From positions 62,001 to 126,000 of the forward strand of contig NZ_AUEH01000001.1 of NCBI RefSeq assembly GCF_000425885.1: a DNA stretch of 64,000 bases, given 5' to 3'. This stretch comes from Schleiferilactobacillus harbinensis DSM 16991 (lineage in GTDB: Bacteria > Bacillota > Bacilli > Lactobacillales > Lactobacillaceae). Below the pieces are notes generated by a model. The model did not search any database and was not told the DNA's origin. It worked only from the letters and a program-made list of their open reading frames with translations. The translations under genes were made by a program, and so were the position numbers. This document shows positions 18,706-28,623 of this stretch, piece by piece. The stretch's first letter is position 1, and the number at the start of each line of letters is the position of its first letter.

Positions 18706-19137
18706 GTGCTGATGGGTGAATATCACCACACAATTGACACCAAAGGACGATTGATCGTGCCGGCCAAATTCCGAACGGAACTCGGCGCGTCTTTCGTTGT
18801 CACCCGGGGCTTAGACCAATGTGTGTTCGGCTATCCGCTGGCCCAATGGCAGCGAATCCAAGAGCAGCTTGCTCATTTGCCCACGAATAAAAAGGACGCC
18901 CGCGCATTTACCCGTTTCTTTTATTCCGCCGCGACGGAAGTCACGCTGGATAAACAAGGCCGGATCAATGTGCCGGATACCCTGCGGGGGTTCGCCAAAT
19001 TAACGAAAGAGTGTGTTTTCGTTGGCGTCTCCAGCCGAATCGAAATTTGGGATGCGCCGACTTGGACCGCGTACATGGCCCAATCGGCGGACAATTTTGA
19101 TACATTAGCCGAAGACCTGATGGATATTGATCTTTGA
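18706..19137 (+). CDS. mraZ: Transcriptional regulator MraZ
   Basis: MraZ is a double-AbrB-fold DNA-binding protein that represses its own division and cell-wall gene cluster. The 143-aa protein reads MLMGEYHHTIDTKGRLIVPA, the standard start, and has the second repeat around TEVTLDKQGRINVPDTLR. GTG 18706 is chosen because GGGGGTG (18692-18698) is well placed and it gives the canonical M-x-MGEY start. It heads the dcw cluster, overlaps the rsmH 5' region, and is preceded by tandem TGG boxes that look like its operator. Confidence 0.95.
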   Translation: MLMGEYHHTIDTKGRLIVPAKFRTELGASFVVTRGLDQCVFGYPLAQWQRIQEQLAHLPTNKKDARAFTRFFYSAATEVTLDKQGRINVPDTLRGFAKLTKECVFVGVSSRIEIWDAPTWTAYMAQSADNFDTLAEDLMDIDL

Positions 19138-19154
19138 GAAAGGAGCCACGGACT

Positions 19155-20102
19155 GTGACTTTTGTGCATCACACCGTATTACGGCAGGAAGCGGTCGACG
19201 GCTTGGCCGTCCAGGCAGGCGGCACTTACGTGGACGCGACCTTCGGCCGGGGCGGACATACCGCACTGCTGTTAGCCACTCTTGCCGGCACCGGCCAAGT
19301 CATTGCCTTTGACGCAGACGAAGCCGCTATTGCGGCAGGCAAAGATCGATTTGCCAAAGAAATCGCGGCGAACCAGCTCGTACTGGTGCATGATAATTTT
19401 CGTCATCTTGCCCGGGTGCTCCATCAAGTGACCACGGCCCCGATTGCTGGCGTACTTTATGATTTGGGGGTTTCATCGCCCCAGTTCGACGATCCCAGCC
19501 GCGGCTTCAGCTACCGCTTCGACAGTCCGCTGGATATGCGGATGGATCAGGGTCAGGCACTATCGGCTCAAACCATTGTCAACGAATGGTCGCAGCGGGA
19601 ATTGAGCCGCATCATTCATCGGTATGGTGAGGAACGTTTCGCCGGGGCGATTGCCAAACGCATCGTCGCCCGGCGAGAGAGTGCGCCGATCACGACCACC
19701 GGGGAATTAGTGGACGTGATCAAGGAAGCTATTCCGGCAGCTGCCCGGCGAACGGGCGGCAATCCAGCCAAGCGGACCTTCCAAGCGATCCGGATCGCCG
19801 TCAATGACGAGCTGGGCGCACTGGAAGATTCCTTGGAAGAGGCAGTCGCCGTGTTGGGGCAGGGCGGCCGCCTAAGCGTCATTACCTTCCAGTCGCTGGA
19901 AGATCGAATCGTGAAGCACGTTATGCAGCGGCACGCCACCAGCGATTTGCCGCCTGACCTGCCGGTGTTGGGAACACCAGCGGACGTGGATCTCAAGATG
20001 ATCACCCGCAAACCGATTCGGCCCAATGCTGCAGAACTGGCCGCTAATCGGCGGGCTCACAGCGCCCGTTTACGAATCGCAGAAAAAGTAAAAAAGGATT
20101 AA
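19155..20102 (+). CDS. rsmH: 16S rRNA m4C1402 methyltransferase RsmH (MraW)
   Basis: RsmH methylates N4 of C1402 in 16S rRNA using SAM. The 315-aa protein starts HHTVLRQEAVDGL and has the SAM motif VDATFGRGGHT, the DLGVSSPQFD motif and FQSLEDRIVK. GTG 19155 after GAAAGGAG is preferred; an in-frame TTG at 19134 overlaps the mraZ stop and has no spaced site. Second gene of the dcw cluster. Confidence 0.96.
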   Translation: MTFVHHTVLRQEAVDGLAVQAGGTYVDATFGRGGHTALLLATLAGTGQVIAFDADEAAIAAGKDRFAKEIAANQLVLVHDNFRHLARVLHQVTTAPIAGVLYDLGVSSPQFDDPSRGFSYRFDSPLDMRMDQGQALSAQTIVNEWSQRELSRIIHRYGEERFAGAIAKRIVARRESAPITTTGELVDVIKEAIPAAARRTGGNPAKRTFQAIRIAVNDELGALEDSLEEAVAVLGQGGRLSVITFQSLEDRIVKHVMQRHATSDLPPDLPVLGTPADVDLKMITRKPIRPNAAELAANRRAHSARLRIAEKVKKD

Positions 20103-20132
20103 TCCAGTCAAAATTGGTGTAAGGAGTTGTTG

Positions 20133-20522
20133 ATGATGATTGAACAGAAGGATCTCAATTGGGGGCAGGGCAGTGCGGTACCCCAACGAAAAGAAGTACC
20201 CACCCCCCACCAGCAGCCGCAGGCCCAACCCCAGGCAATCCCGAAACGGGTGCCGTTAAGCGGGCTGGAACGGGTCTTGATTACGACAATTGCCGCAGTT
20301 TGCGGGTTCTTCATGATCACCCTCGTCAGCACTCAGGTGGGTCTTACCACCACCCAGCGCCAATATCAAAACTTAACCACGACAATCAATAATAAAAAGA
20401 GTCAAAATAATGACCTCCAGCAAGAGATCGGTGAATTAACGAGTTCACAACGGTTGAATGAATTTGCCAAAGCCCACGGTCTGACGCTGATTGAGGGCAA
20501 TATAAGGAACATCGGTAAATGA
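20133..20522 (+). CDS. ftsL: Cell division protein FtsL
   Basis: FtsL is a bitopic divisome protein that works with DivIB and DivIC. This 129-aa protein has a Gln/Pro-rich cytoplasmic tail (about residues 1-45), one membrane segment (about 48-70) and an extracellular Leu/Asn-rich coiled coil ending RNIGK. Sequence is weakly conserved in the family; identification rests on size, topology and position between rsmH and the PBP gene. ATG 20133 (or 20136) follows AAGGAG at 20121-20126. Confidence 0.88.
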   Translation: MMIEQKDLNWGQGSAVPQRKEVPTPHQQPQAQPQAIPKRVPLSGLERVLITTIAAVCGFFMITLVSTQVGLTTTQRQYQNLTTTINNKKSQNNDLQQEIGELTSSQRLNEFAKAHGLTLIEGNIRNIGK

Positions 20523-22702
20523 AGCCCATGAATCCGCAACGAAAGTCCCCGAACCCGAAGACACGGCGCAATCGACAAATCGTCGGCATCCTTTTGCTGG
20601 CTGCGATCCTGCTTTTCTTCGGGTTGGTCGTCTTTCGCTTTTTTTATATCACGGTGAGCGGGCAGATCGATGGGGTCAATCTGGCTGATCGGACGCGCCG
20701 CAAGTACACGCAGGAAACGGTTTTGAAGGCTAAACGCGGCACAATTTACGCCAGCAACGGAGACGTCATTGCCGAAGATTCCAATGTCTATACCATTTTT
20801 GCCGTGGTAGATCGCAAGTATGTGAGCATTGATGACAAACCGCTTTATGTTCAGGATAAAGCTAAAACCGCTCAAGTACTCAGTCAATACTTGAGCCTTT
20901 CCGCTGCACAAATCAAAAAGATTCTATCACCGAAATCCAAAAAAGCATTTCAGGTTGAATTCGGCAATGCCGGCAAAAATATTGATTTAGCCACCAAAAA
21001 TCAAATCGACAAACAAAAGCTCACCGGGATTTACTTCCGCGCCCAACCAGCACGGCTGTATCCTAATGGCACGTTTGCCAGCCATATCATTGGGATTGCC
21101 CAATTGAAAGATGCCAAGGACACAGCTAAGGACAGCAATGCGCAGCTGACCGGGGTTATGGGGATCGAAAAATACTTCAACCGCCAGCTTACCGGCGTCA
21201 ATGGCCGGCAGCAGATCCAAACGGATGCTAACGGTTATGAACTGCCCATGTCCAAGATCGTCACCAAAAAGGCGAAAGACGGCGACAATATGACCCTGAC
21301 GATCGATGCCCGGCTGCAAAACAACCTGGAGACGCTGATGCAAAACGTTCAGGATAAGTACAAACCGGTGGGGCTCAACGCGGTCTTGATGAACGCCAAG
21401 ACGGGCTCGATTCTTGCGGCCAGTCAGCGGCCGACATTTGACGCCGCGACGATGCAGGGCCTGGGCAATGTCTGGCGGGACACCCTCGTGGAAGACGCCT
21501 ATGAGCCTGGTTCGGTGATGAAGGTTATCTCCATGGCCGCTACGGTTGATTCCGGTCACTACAATCCCAATGCCACTTACCAATCCGGGGCGGTCACTTT
21601 GGACGGCAGCACCGTCCGCGACTGGAACTATTCCGGCTGGGGCACGATTCCCTTTAGTCAGGTGATGCCCCGGTCCAGCAACGTCGGGATGGTCCATCTG
21701 GAAGAATTGATGGGCGCGGCGACGTGGAAAAAGTATCTGGAGCGTTTTCACATGGGCCAAAAGACCGGTATCACCTTGCCGGGCGAAGTGAGCGGCATGT
21801 ATCAGTTCAGCCGGGCCATCGATCAGGCTAACACTGCCTTCGGCCAGGGCATCAACGTCACCGCGATGCAAATGATGCAGGCCTTCTCGGCCATTGCTAA
21901 TGGCGGCAAGATGGTCCAGCCGCAAATTGTCAGCAAGATCAAGAATCCGCTGACGGGCAAAACCACAACGTATCAGCCCAAAGTAGTGGGCCGACCGATT
22001 TCTGCCGCCACGGCGGCTAACGTCTTGGACCAAATGCGCCAGGTCGTCAACAATAAACAAATTGGGACCGGGACAGCTTATCAGCTGCCGGGGGTAGACT
22101 TAGCTGTGAAAACTGGGACGGCCCAAATTGCCAACCCTAAGGGCGGCGGCTATTTGACCGGCGACAGCAATTACATTTTCTCGGTGGTCGGGATGGCCCC
22201 GGCCAGCGACCCGCAATACATCCTGTACATCACGATGCAGCAGCCCCAAAAGATGACCGCCCCGGCTGAAACGATCCTGTCGAGTATTTTCAAACCGCTG
22301 ATGACTCGAGTCTTAAGTTACGGTCAGACCAGCAGCGGGGCGACCACGAAACAAGTGACCATGCCCAATGTGACCAATCATTCGACTGCGGAAGCCAAAG
22401 AGGCTTTGGCCAACGCTGGTTTGACACCAGTCCTGGTGGGCAGCGGCACTGAAGTTGTCCAGCAGCTGCCCAAGGCAAACAGTCGTGTACTGGCCGGTCA
22501 GCGAGCGGTTCTCTTAACGGATGGTGCCGCGTTGATGCCCAGTGTGACAGGGTGGTCGAAAAATGATATTTTGAAACTGGCGCAAATTACCGGTATCCAG
22601 GTCAACTTTACGGGTACTGGCTACGCCGTTGCACAGAGCATCCCGGCGAATTCAGTGATTACGACGAACAGCCGCGTTTCTGTGACATTACAACCCCGAT
22701 AG
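20519..22702 (+). CDS. ftsI: Septal penicillin-binding protein (PBP2x/FtsI class B transpeptidase)
   Basis: This class B PBP cross-links septal peptidoglycan. The 727-aa protein has an N-terminal membrane anchor (about residues 20-43), the dimerisation domain with [15 protein letters not shown], and a transpeptidase domain with SVMK (Ser332), SSN (Ser386) and KTGT (Lys531). Two C-terminal PASTA repeats begin near [18 protein letters not shown]. The start overlaps the ftsL stop (ATGA). PASTA tails are usual for the PBP2x branch of Firmicutes. Confidence 0.95.
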   Translation: MKPMNPQRKSPNPKTRRNRQIVGILLLAAILLFFGLVVFRFFYITVSGQIDGVNLADRTRRKYTQETVLKAKRGTIYASNGDVIAEDSNVYTIFAVVDRKYVSIDDKPLYVQDKAKTAQVLSQYLSLSAAQIKKILSPKSKKAFQVEFGNAGKNIDLATKNQIDKQKLTGIYFRAQPARLYPNGTFASHIIGIAQLKDAKDTAKDSNAQLTGVMGIEKYFNRQLTGVNGRQQIQTDANGYELPMSKIVTKKAKDGDNMTLTIDARLQNNLETLMQNVQDKYKPVGLNAVLMNAKTGSILAASQRPTFDAATMQGLGNVWRDTLVEDAYEPGSVMKVISMAATVDSGHYNPNATYQSGAVTLDGSTVRDWNYSGWGTIPFSQVMPRSSNVGMVHLEELMGAATWKKYLERFHMGQKTGITLPGEVSGMYQFSRAIDQANTAFGQGINVTAMQMMQAFSAIANGGKMVQPQIVSKIKNPLTGKTTTYQPKVVGRPISAATAANVLDQMRQVVNNKQIGTGTAYQLPGVDLAVKTGTAQIANPKGGGYLTGDSNYIFSVVGMAPASDPQYILYITMQQPQKMTAPAETILSSIFKPLMTRVLSYGQTSSGATTKQVTMPNVTNHSTAEAKEALANAGLTPVLVGSGTEVVQQLPKANSRVLAGQRAVLLTDGAALMPSVTGWSKNDILKLAQITGIQVNFTGTGYAVAQSIPANSVITTNSRVSVTLQPR

Positions 22703-22718
22703 GTGGAGAGAGAGAATC

Positions 22719-23672
22719 ATGAACGCATTATTGACAGTACTGGTGAGCTTTGGGCTGACCGCAATAGCGGAACCGTTATTGATCCGCTATTTTCGGCGCC
22801 ATCACGAAGGTCAGAAGATCCGCGCAGAAGGTCCCAAATGGCACGCCAAAAAGAGCGGCACCCCCACAATGGGCGGTATCGGCTTTATTGTGACCATCTG
22901 CCTCACCGTGATTGGTGTCGCCGCTTGGACGCACCAACTGCGGCGCACCTTGCTGGTGCTGCTCCTCGTTCTGCTGGGGTTCGGGTTGATCGGTTTTGCG
23001 GACGATGGCTTGAAGCTCTTTTATAAACGGAATATGGGTTTGAAGGCTTGGCAAAAGCTCCTGGGACAAATCATCATCAGTGCCGTCTTCCTGTGGGTTT
23101 ACTTCAATGAAAAAATGCCCTTCAGCCTCTATGTTCCGTTTCTGGGGGTGGTGAGCAGTGCCGTCTTCTTCGCCGCGTTCAGCCTGTTTTGGCTCGTGGG
23201 CTTCTCCAATGCGGTCAACCTGACGGATGGGCTGGACGGCCTGGTCAGCGGGTTGGGCATCATTGCGTTCGCAGTGTATGCCTGGATCAGCTGGCAGGAA
23301 CAGCGTCTCGATGTGCTGTACATTACCTTGGCCGTAATCGGGGCGTTGGCCGCTTTTCTGATTTTCAACCACAAGCCGGCCAAGATCTTCATGGGTGATG
23401 TCGGTTCTTTGGCCTTGGGCGGCTTACTTGCTGCTGTATCGATCATGCTCCATCGTGAATGGTCGCTGCTCCTAGTGGGTATCGTGTTTGTCTTAGAAAC
23501 GGCCAGTGTGATTCTGCAAGTGGCCAGCTTCAAATTAACCGGCAAACGATTGTTTAAAATGACTCCGATCCACCATCATTTCGAGATGCTGGGGTGGAGC
23601 GAATGGCGTGTGGTCCTCACTTTTTGGACAGTGGGGGCCATTGGCGGCATTGTATACTTAATGATTTGGTAG
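22719..23672 (+). CDS. mraY: Phospho-MurNAc-pentapeptide transferase MraY
   Basis: MraY makes lipid I at the cytoplasmic membrane face by joining UDP-MurNAc-pentapeptide to undecaprenyl phosphate. The 317-aa polytopic protein carries [10 protein letters not shown] near residue 45, the catalytic Asp region [17 protein letters not shown] and [12 protein letters not shown], and the C-terminal [18 protein letters not shown] 22719 follows GGTGGAGAGAG. Ten or so membrane helices are evident. Confidence 0.97.
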   Translation: MNALLTVLVSFGLTAIAEPLLIRYFRRHHEGQKIRAEGPKWHAKKSGTPTMGGIGFIVTICLTVIGVAAWTHQLRRTLLVLLLVLLGFGLIGFADDGLKLFYKRNMGLKAWQKLLGQIIISAVFLWVYFNEKMPFSLYVPFLGVVSSAVFFAAFSLFWLVGFSNAVNLTDGLDGLVSGLGIIAFAVYAWISWQEQRLDVLYITLAVIGALAAFLIFNHKPAKIFMGDVGSLALGGLLAAVSIMLHREWSLLLVGIVFVLETASVILQVASFKLTGKRLFKMTPIHHHFEMLGWSEWRVVLTFWTVGAIGGIVYLMIW

Positions 23673-23689
23673 CAGAGGGAGCGAATTTC

Positions 23690-25069
23690 GTGAAGACGGT
23701 AACGCAGTATCAAAACAAGAAAGTATTAGTGATGGGGTTGGCCAAGAGCGGCGCCAACGCGGCCCGGTTGTTGCAGCAGCTGGGCGCTTTTGTGACGGTA
23801 ACAGACATTAAGCCCTTTGATCAGAACCCCGCCGCGCAGTCCTTGCTAGATGAGGGCGTGCGGGTGATCACTGGCAAACAGCCGTTAGCGCTGTTGGACG
23901 AGGATTTCTCGTTAATGGTCAAGAATCCAGGTATTCCTTACGACAATCCGTTTGTTGATAAGGCAGAAAAATTGGGGATTCCAATCATCACTGAACCGGA
24001 ATTGGCCTATGAAATTTCTGAAGCGCCCTGGGTCACAGTGACCGGGACCAATGGCAAAACCACGACGACTACGCTGATCGCTGAGATGCTGAATGCAGAC
24101 CGGTCGGTGGGCAAAGCCTATTTAGCGGGCAACATCGGTATTCCGGCCAGCGCCGTGGCAGAAAAGGTCGGACCCGACGATACGATGGTGGTTGAGATGT
24201 CCAGCTTCCAATTGGCGGGTACGACTCAGCTGCACCCGCATATCGCCGTGCTCACGAATATTTACTCTGCGCACTTGGATTACCACAAGACTCGGGCCAA
24301 TTACATCAATGCAAAAATGAAGATGGTCGCCAATCAAACCGCCGCTGATTATTTCGTCGTGAATTGGGACCGGGAAGAATGGCAGGCGTTGGCGCAGCGC
24401 ACCAAGGCCCAGGTGGTGCCATTTTCCCGCCAGAATCTGACCCAGGACGGGGCTTACTTAGCAAACGGCACGTTGTATTTCCGCGGTACACCGATCATTA
24501 AGGCGGACGAGATTCGCATTCCCGGGGCCCATAATGTGGAGAATGCCCTGGCGGCCATTGCGGCGGCTAAATTAGCCGGCCAAGCCGATAATGCTGCTAT
24601 TGCCCATGTGCTGAAGACCTTCCCAGGGGTCAAGCACCGGATGCAATACGTGGAGACATGGCAGTCTCGGAAGATCTATAACGATTCCAAGGCAACCAAT
24701 ATTGTCTCCACTGAAGTGGCGCTGCGCTCGTTCCCCGGGCCGGTGGTGCTGATTGGCGGCGGCTTGGATCGCGGCTTCACGTTTGAAAAATTGCTGCCTT
24801 TACTGAAAGACCATGTGCACACGATGGTCGTTTACGGCCAAACGAAACAGCTCCTGGCCGATGTGGCGAAAAAGGCTGGGATCACGGATCTGCATATCGT
24901 GGATACGCTGGATCAAGCGGTGCCTGTGGCGTTGAAAGAGAGCAAGCCCGGTGATGTCGTTCTCTTCTCGCCGGCGGCCGCCAGCTGGGATCAATTCCAT
25001 ACTTTTGAAGAGCGGGGCGATCGCTTTATCGCTGACGTTAATCAGTTCATTAAGGAGAATCCGGCATGA
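23690..25069 (+). CDS. murD: UDP-N-acetylmuramoylalanine--D-glutamate ligase
   Basis: MurD adds D-Glu to UDP-MurNAc-L-Ala. The 459-aa Mur ligase shows an N-terminal Rossmann region (VLVMGLAKSGANAAR), the ATP P-loop VTGTNGKTTTT, and the C-terminal YNDSKATN motif. GTG 23690 after AGGGAG is the right start; the open frame running back to 23594 overlaps mraY. The murG start overlaps its stop. Confidence 0.96.
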   Translation: MKTVTQYQNKKVLVMGLAKSGANAARLLQQLGAFVTVTDIKPFDQNPAAQSLLDEGVRVITGKQPLALLDEDFSLMVKNPGIPYDNPFVDKAEKLGIPIITEPELAYEISEAPWVTVTGTNGKTTTTTLIAEMLNADRSVGKAYLAGNIGIPASAVAEKVGPDDTMVVEMSSFQLAGTTQLHPHIAVLTNIYSAHLDYHKTRANYINAKMKMVANQTAADYFVVNWDREEWQALAQRTKAQVVPFSRQNLTQDGAYLANGTLYFRGTPIIKADEIRIPGAHNVENALAAIAAAKLAGQADNAAIAHVLKTFPGVKHRMQYVETWQSRKIYNDSKATNIVSTEVALRSFPGPVVLIGGGLDRGFTFEKLLPLLKDHVHTMVVYGQTKQLLADVAKKAGITDLHIVDTLDQAVPVALKESKPGDVVLFSPAAASWDQFHTFEERGDRFIADVNQFIKENPA

Positions 25070-26163
25070 GAGTGATGATATCCGGCGGCGGTACGGGCGG
25101 TCACATTTACCCGGCCCTCGCCTTGATCAAACGGCTGCAAGAACGGCAGCTGCTGGATGCCGTCATGTATGTCGGCACACCTAAGGGACTGGAAAGCCGC
25201 ATTGTACCCGCCGCCGGGATTCCCTTTGAGACCATTGAACTGCAAGGGTTCCGGCGCCGCCTCACGTGGGACAATGTGCACACGGTGACTTTGTTTATCC
25301 AGGCGGTGCGCCGGGCTAAACAGATGGTCCGGGATTTCAAACCGGATATCGTGATCGGCACTGGCGGTTATGTGAGCTCGGCGATTGTTTACGCGGCGGC
25401 GCGCGCCCATGTCCCGACAATGATTCATGAGCAGAATTCCATCGCTGGGGTGACCAATAAATTTCTCGCCCACTATGTGGACAAGATTCTGATTGCTTTC
25501 CCCGATGCCGCTGGCCAATTCAAGCATCAGCAGCAAAAAATTGCGCTGGTCGGCAATCCGCGTGCCCAGGAGGTGGCGGGGCTGCAGCCCAATGATCGGT
25601 TGAGTGAGTTTGCTTTGAGTCCGGACCGCTCGACGGTTTTGGTCTTTGGCGGCAGTCGCGGCGCCGCCCCGATCAACAATGCGGTTATTGAGGCCGTCCC
25701 TGATTTTGCCGGCCAAAGTTATCAAGTTTTGTTTGTTACCGGCAATGCCCATTACGAGGCCGTGACGGCAAAACTGGCGGCAATCAAAGTGCCGGGCAAC
25801 GTCAAAGTGGTCCCGTACATTGATAATATGCCAGCCATCCTGCCTGACATCACCCTTTTGGTGGGCCGGGCTGGCGCCACGAGTATCGCCGAGATCACAG
25901 CGCTGGGTATTCCCAGCATCCTAGTGCCGTCGCCCTATGTGACGCACAATCATCAAACCAAGAATGCCCAGAGTATGGCGAGTACAGGCGCAGCGGTCCT
26001 GCTGCCGGAATCAGATTTGACCGGCAAGTCACTGTTAAATGCGATCACTGTGATTATGGGAGACGACGATCGGCAAAAGAAGATGCACACCGCAACACTG
26101 GCGCTGGGTCATCCCCAGGCGTCTGATGACATCATTGCCATCATGCAAGATTTGATTCATTAG
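25066..26163 (+). CDS. murG: UDP-GlcNAc:lipid I GlcNAc transferase MurG
   Basis: MurG makes lipid II by adding GlcNAc to lipid I at the inner membrane face. The 365-aa GT-B protein opens with the diagnostic GGGTGGHIYPALAL, has HEQNSIAGVTN, and a second Gly-rich loop FGGSRGAAPIN followed by GRAGATSIAEITALG for UDP-GlcNAc. It is coupled to murD by ATGA overlap. Confidence 0.96.
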   Translation: MRVMISGGGTGGHIYPALALIKRLQERQLLDAVMYVGTPKGLESRIVPAAGIPFETIELQGFRRRLTWDNVHTVTLFIQAVRRAKQMVRDFKPDIVIGTGGYVSSAIVYAAARAHVPTMIHEQNSIAGVTNKFLAHYVDKILIAFPDAAGQFKHQQQKIALVGNPRAQEVAGLQPNDRLSEFALSPDRSTVLVFGGSRGAAPINNAVIEAVPDFAGQSYQVLFVTGNAHYEAVTAKLAAIKVPGNVKVVPYIDNMPAILPDITLLVGRAGATSIAEITALGIPSILVPSPYVTHNHQTKNAQSMASTGAAVLLPESDLTGKSLLNAITVIMGDDDRQKKMHTATLALGHPQASDDIIAIMQDLIH

Positions 26164-26199
26164 CGATTTAGCCCACCACGGCGGAAGGGGGTAAGCACA

Positions 26200-27081
26200 A
26201 TGAGGCCGCACCGAGATAAAAAGCCCGCCCAGGTTGATCCGCAGCAAACGATCAAGCCTTGGGAAGAATATCTGCACAAAGAGCAGGTCAAAGCACAAAA
26301 AACAGCACAGCGGCAGGAACGCAAACCGTTGCATGTATCGACCACCTTGCCGAAACTCAAGCGGACTCGGCTCAGCCGGTTGGTAAAAAACACCCTCATC
26401 GTGCTGGCCGTGCTGTTGACGGTGGGGGCTAGTGCCGGATACTTCCTCACGCCGTTCAGCCGGGTTCGGGAGATTTCAGTCACCGGGACCAACATTGCGG
26501 CGGATCAAGCCGTCATTGATGAAAGCGGCATTCGCAGCGGTGCCGGGCTGGTTCATCTGTTCCTGCACCGGCAAGACTATACTGGCCGCTTACTGAAGCG
26601 GATGCCCCTGCTGCGCAGCGCGGCCATTGATCGTGTCGGGATCAATGATATCGTCCTGCGGGTCAAGGAGCATCCGGTGGTGGGTTACACGGTCAAGAAC
26701 GGGATTTATTATCCGATTCTCAGCACTGGTGTGGTCCTCACGGCCGGGCAAAGCAAGCCGGTGGGGAATTACCCGGTGTATGCTGATTTTACCAGCAATC
26801 AGCACATCAAATTGGCGGTCAAAGTTTATGCGTCGTTGGCCACCCACGTGCAGGGCGATATTTCTGAGATTCACGACATCGGCGATAAGGCCAATCCGAA
26901 TCGGGTGATGCTGTACATGAATGATCAAAACAAGGTCATTGCCGATCTGAACACATTGAAGGAAAAGATGGCGTACTATCCGGCGATGAAGGCCCAATTG
27001 AAGGGTGCCGGCATCGTTGATCTGGAGGTCGGGGCCTATGCCGTCCCCAAGGGCAGTGAAAAAGACACGAAGAATCCGTAA
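26200..27081 (+). CDS. divIB: Cell division protein DivIB/FtsQ
   Basis: DivIB is a bitopic divisome protein. The 293-aa protein has a long charged cytoplasmic tail (residues 1-65), one membrane segment (about 66-86), a POTRA domain starting REISVTGTNIAADQAVIDESG, and a beta domain, ending in a short polar tail. Size and order fit the Gram-positive DivIB form. It closes the murD-murG-divIB run; about 140 nt separate it from ftsA. Confidence 0.92.
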   Translation: MRPHRDKKPAQVDPQQTIKPWEEYLHKEQVKAQKTAQRQERKPLHVSTTLPKLKRTRLSRLVKNTLIVLAVLLTVGASAGYFLTPFSRVREISVTGTNIAADQAVIDESGIRSGAGLVHLFLHRQDYTGRLLKRMPLLRSAAIDRVGINDIVLRVKEHPVVGYTVKNGIYYPILSTGVVLTAGQSKPVGNYPVYADFTSNQHIKLAVKVYASLATHVQGDISEIHDIGDKANPNRVMLYMNDQNKVIADLNTLKEKMAYYPAMKAQLKGAGIVDLEVGAYAVPKGSEKDTKNP

Positions 27082-27116
27082 TATCAGTGGTATTGGTTTC
27101 TTACCGCCAGCGCGGT

Positions 27117-27126
27117 GTGTTAGAAT
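27117..27126 (+). promoter_or_regulatory. Candidate extended -10 promoter for ftsA-ftsZ
   Basis: TAGAAT at 27121-27126 is preceded by TGT (27118-27120). It sits 100 nt upstream of ftsA. The -35 is weak. Confidence 0.35.
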
Positions 27127-27225
27127 TTCATATAGTAAGTGTGTTCTGTCCAGCGGGCGTTAAGCCGCTTTCAACACACAGTCAATGAATCGCAAATAAC
27201 AAGGAGAATAAGGAGGCCACAATTC

Positions 27226-28596
27226 ATGGACAAGTCCAAAGTGATCGTTGGACTCGATATTGGTACCACGTCAATCAAGGTAATTGTGGCGGAATCGATT
27301 CAGAATCAATTGAACGTGATCGGTGTGGGGAGTGAGCGGTCTCAAGGATTATCCCGGGGCGTGATCGTCGACATCGATAAGGCGGCCGCCTCCATCAAGA
27401 GTGCTGTTGCCCACGCCGAGAAGAAGGCCAATGTCCCGATCAATGCCGTTTATGCAGGGATTCCGGCCAACATGCTGAATATTGAGAAATGCGACGGCAT
27501 CTTTGCGGTAGGGGAACCATCCCGTGAAATCACGGCCCAAGACGTTGCCCAAGTGGTCAATTCAGCACTGATTCGGAATCTTCCGCCAGAACGGGAGATC
27601 GTGGATGTATTACCATCAGAGTTCATTGTTGACGGGTTCGATGGCATCAAGGATCCCCGCGGGATGGTTGGGACGCGGTTAGAGTTCCACGGTATTCTGT
27701 TTACCGCGGCCAAGACAGTGATCCACAATACCCGCAAGTCAGTGGCCCAAGCCGGGCTGCAGCTGGCTGGCTTGGTTATTAATCCCATGGCCTTGGGTCA
27801 ATTGATTTTGGATGATGGTGAAGCCGATTTTGGCACGATCATTCTGGATCTGGGCGGCGGTCAAAGTACGGCGGCCGTTATTCATGATCATAAATTGAAA
27901 TTCTCCCACGTAGACCCCGAGGGCGGCGATTATATTACGAAGGATATCTCCGTCGTATTGAACACGACCTTGGCCAACGCGGAGCGGTTAAAACGGGAAT
28001 ACGGCAACGCGGACGCGGAACTTGTCACCGGCGACGACCAATTTCCAGTAGCCATCGTTGGTCAGACCAACCCCCAGATGGTGGGCGAAGACTATCTCGC
28101 CGAGATCATCCAAGCCCGAGTGGAACAAATTCTGGCACGTTTGGGTACGGGTCTCAGCCAGGTCCACGCGTTCAACCTGCCTGGCGGCATTGTCGTCACC
28201 GGCGGGGTATCTGCTTTACCCGGGGTCACCGAGCTGGTGCAAAAGGTTTATCAACGTCCAGTGAAGCGGTATATCCCAGATCAAATGGGCCTGAGGCATC
28301 CGTCTTTCGCGCAGGGTTTGAGCATTGTTTCGTATATTGCGCACTTGGGGGAGATTGATACGCTGATTCGACAGGTGGTGGATCCTGTCACGGCCAACGC
28401 CCGGCCGGTGAGCAGTCCCAGTCGACCGGCCACCGTGGCACCATCCCGGCCGGTACCGACAGAGCGCCCAGCGGCGTCCAGCCAGCCGGCCCGAACCCAG
28501 AGTCAACCGGCGGCTCATACCCCTGCAGAACCGAAGAAAAAGAAGAAGAAAACGAGTCAGCGGCTCAAAAACCTCTTCACCAACTTTTTCGATTAA
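27226..28596 (+). CDS. ftsA: Cell division protein FtsA
   Basis: FtsA is an actin-like ATPase that ties FtsZ filaments to the membrane. The 456-aa protein has the phosphate-1 motif VGLDIGTTSIKV, the 1C domain (about residues 85-165) and LDLGGGQSTAAV. A Pro/Ser/Thr-rich linker leads to a basic amphipathic C-terminal helix (KKKKKTSQRLKNLFTNFF) for membrane binding. ATG 27226 after AGGAGG is chosen over upstream in-frame starts that lack a site. Confidence 0.96.
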   Translation: MDKSKVIVGLDIGTTSIKVIVAESIQNQLNVIGVGSERSQGLSRGVIVDIDKAAASIKSAVAHAEKKANVPINAVYAGIPANMLNIEKCDGIFAVGEPSREITAQDVAQVVNSALIRNLPPEREIVDVLPSEFIVDGFDGIKDPRGMVGTRLEFHGILFTAAKTVIHNTRKSVAQAGLQLAGLVINPMALGQLILDDGEADFGTIILDLGGGQSTAAVIHDHKLKFSHVDPEGGDYITKDISVVLNTTLANAERLKREYGNADAELVTGDDQFPVAIVGQTNPQMVGEDYLAEIIQARVEQILARLGTGLSQVHAFNLPGGIVVTGGVSALPGVTELVQKVYQRPVKRYIPDQMGLRHPSFAQGLSIVSYIAHLGEIDTLIRQVVDPVTANARPVSSPSRPATVAPSRPVPTERPAASSQPARTQSQPAAHTPAEPKKKKKKTSQRLKNLFTNFFD

Positions 28597-28623
28597 TCGC
28601 CGAGATAATTAGGAGGAACACGT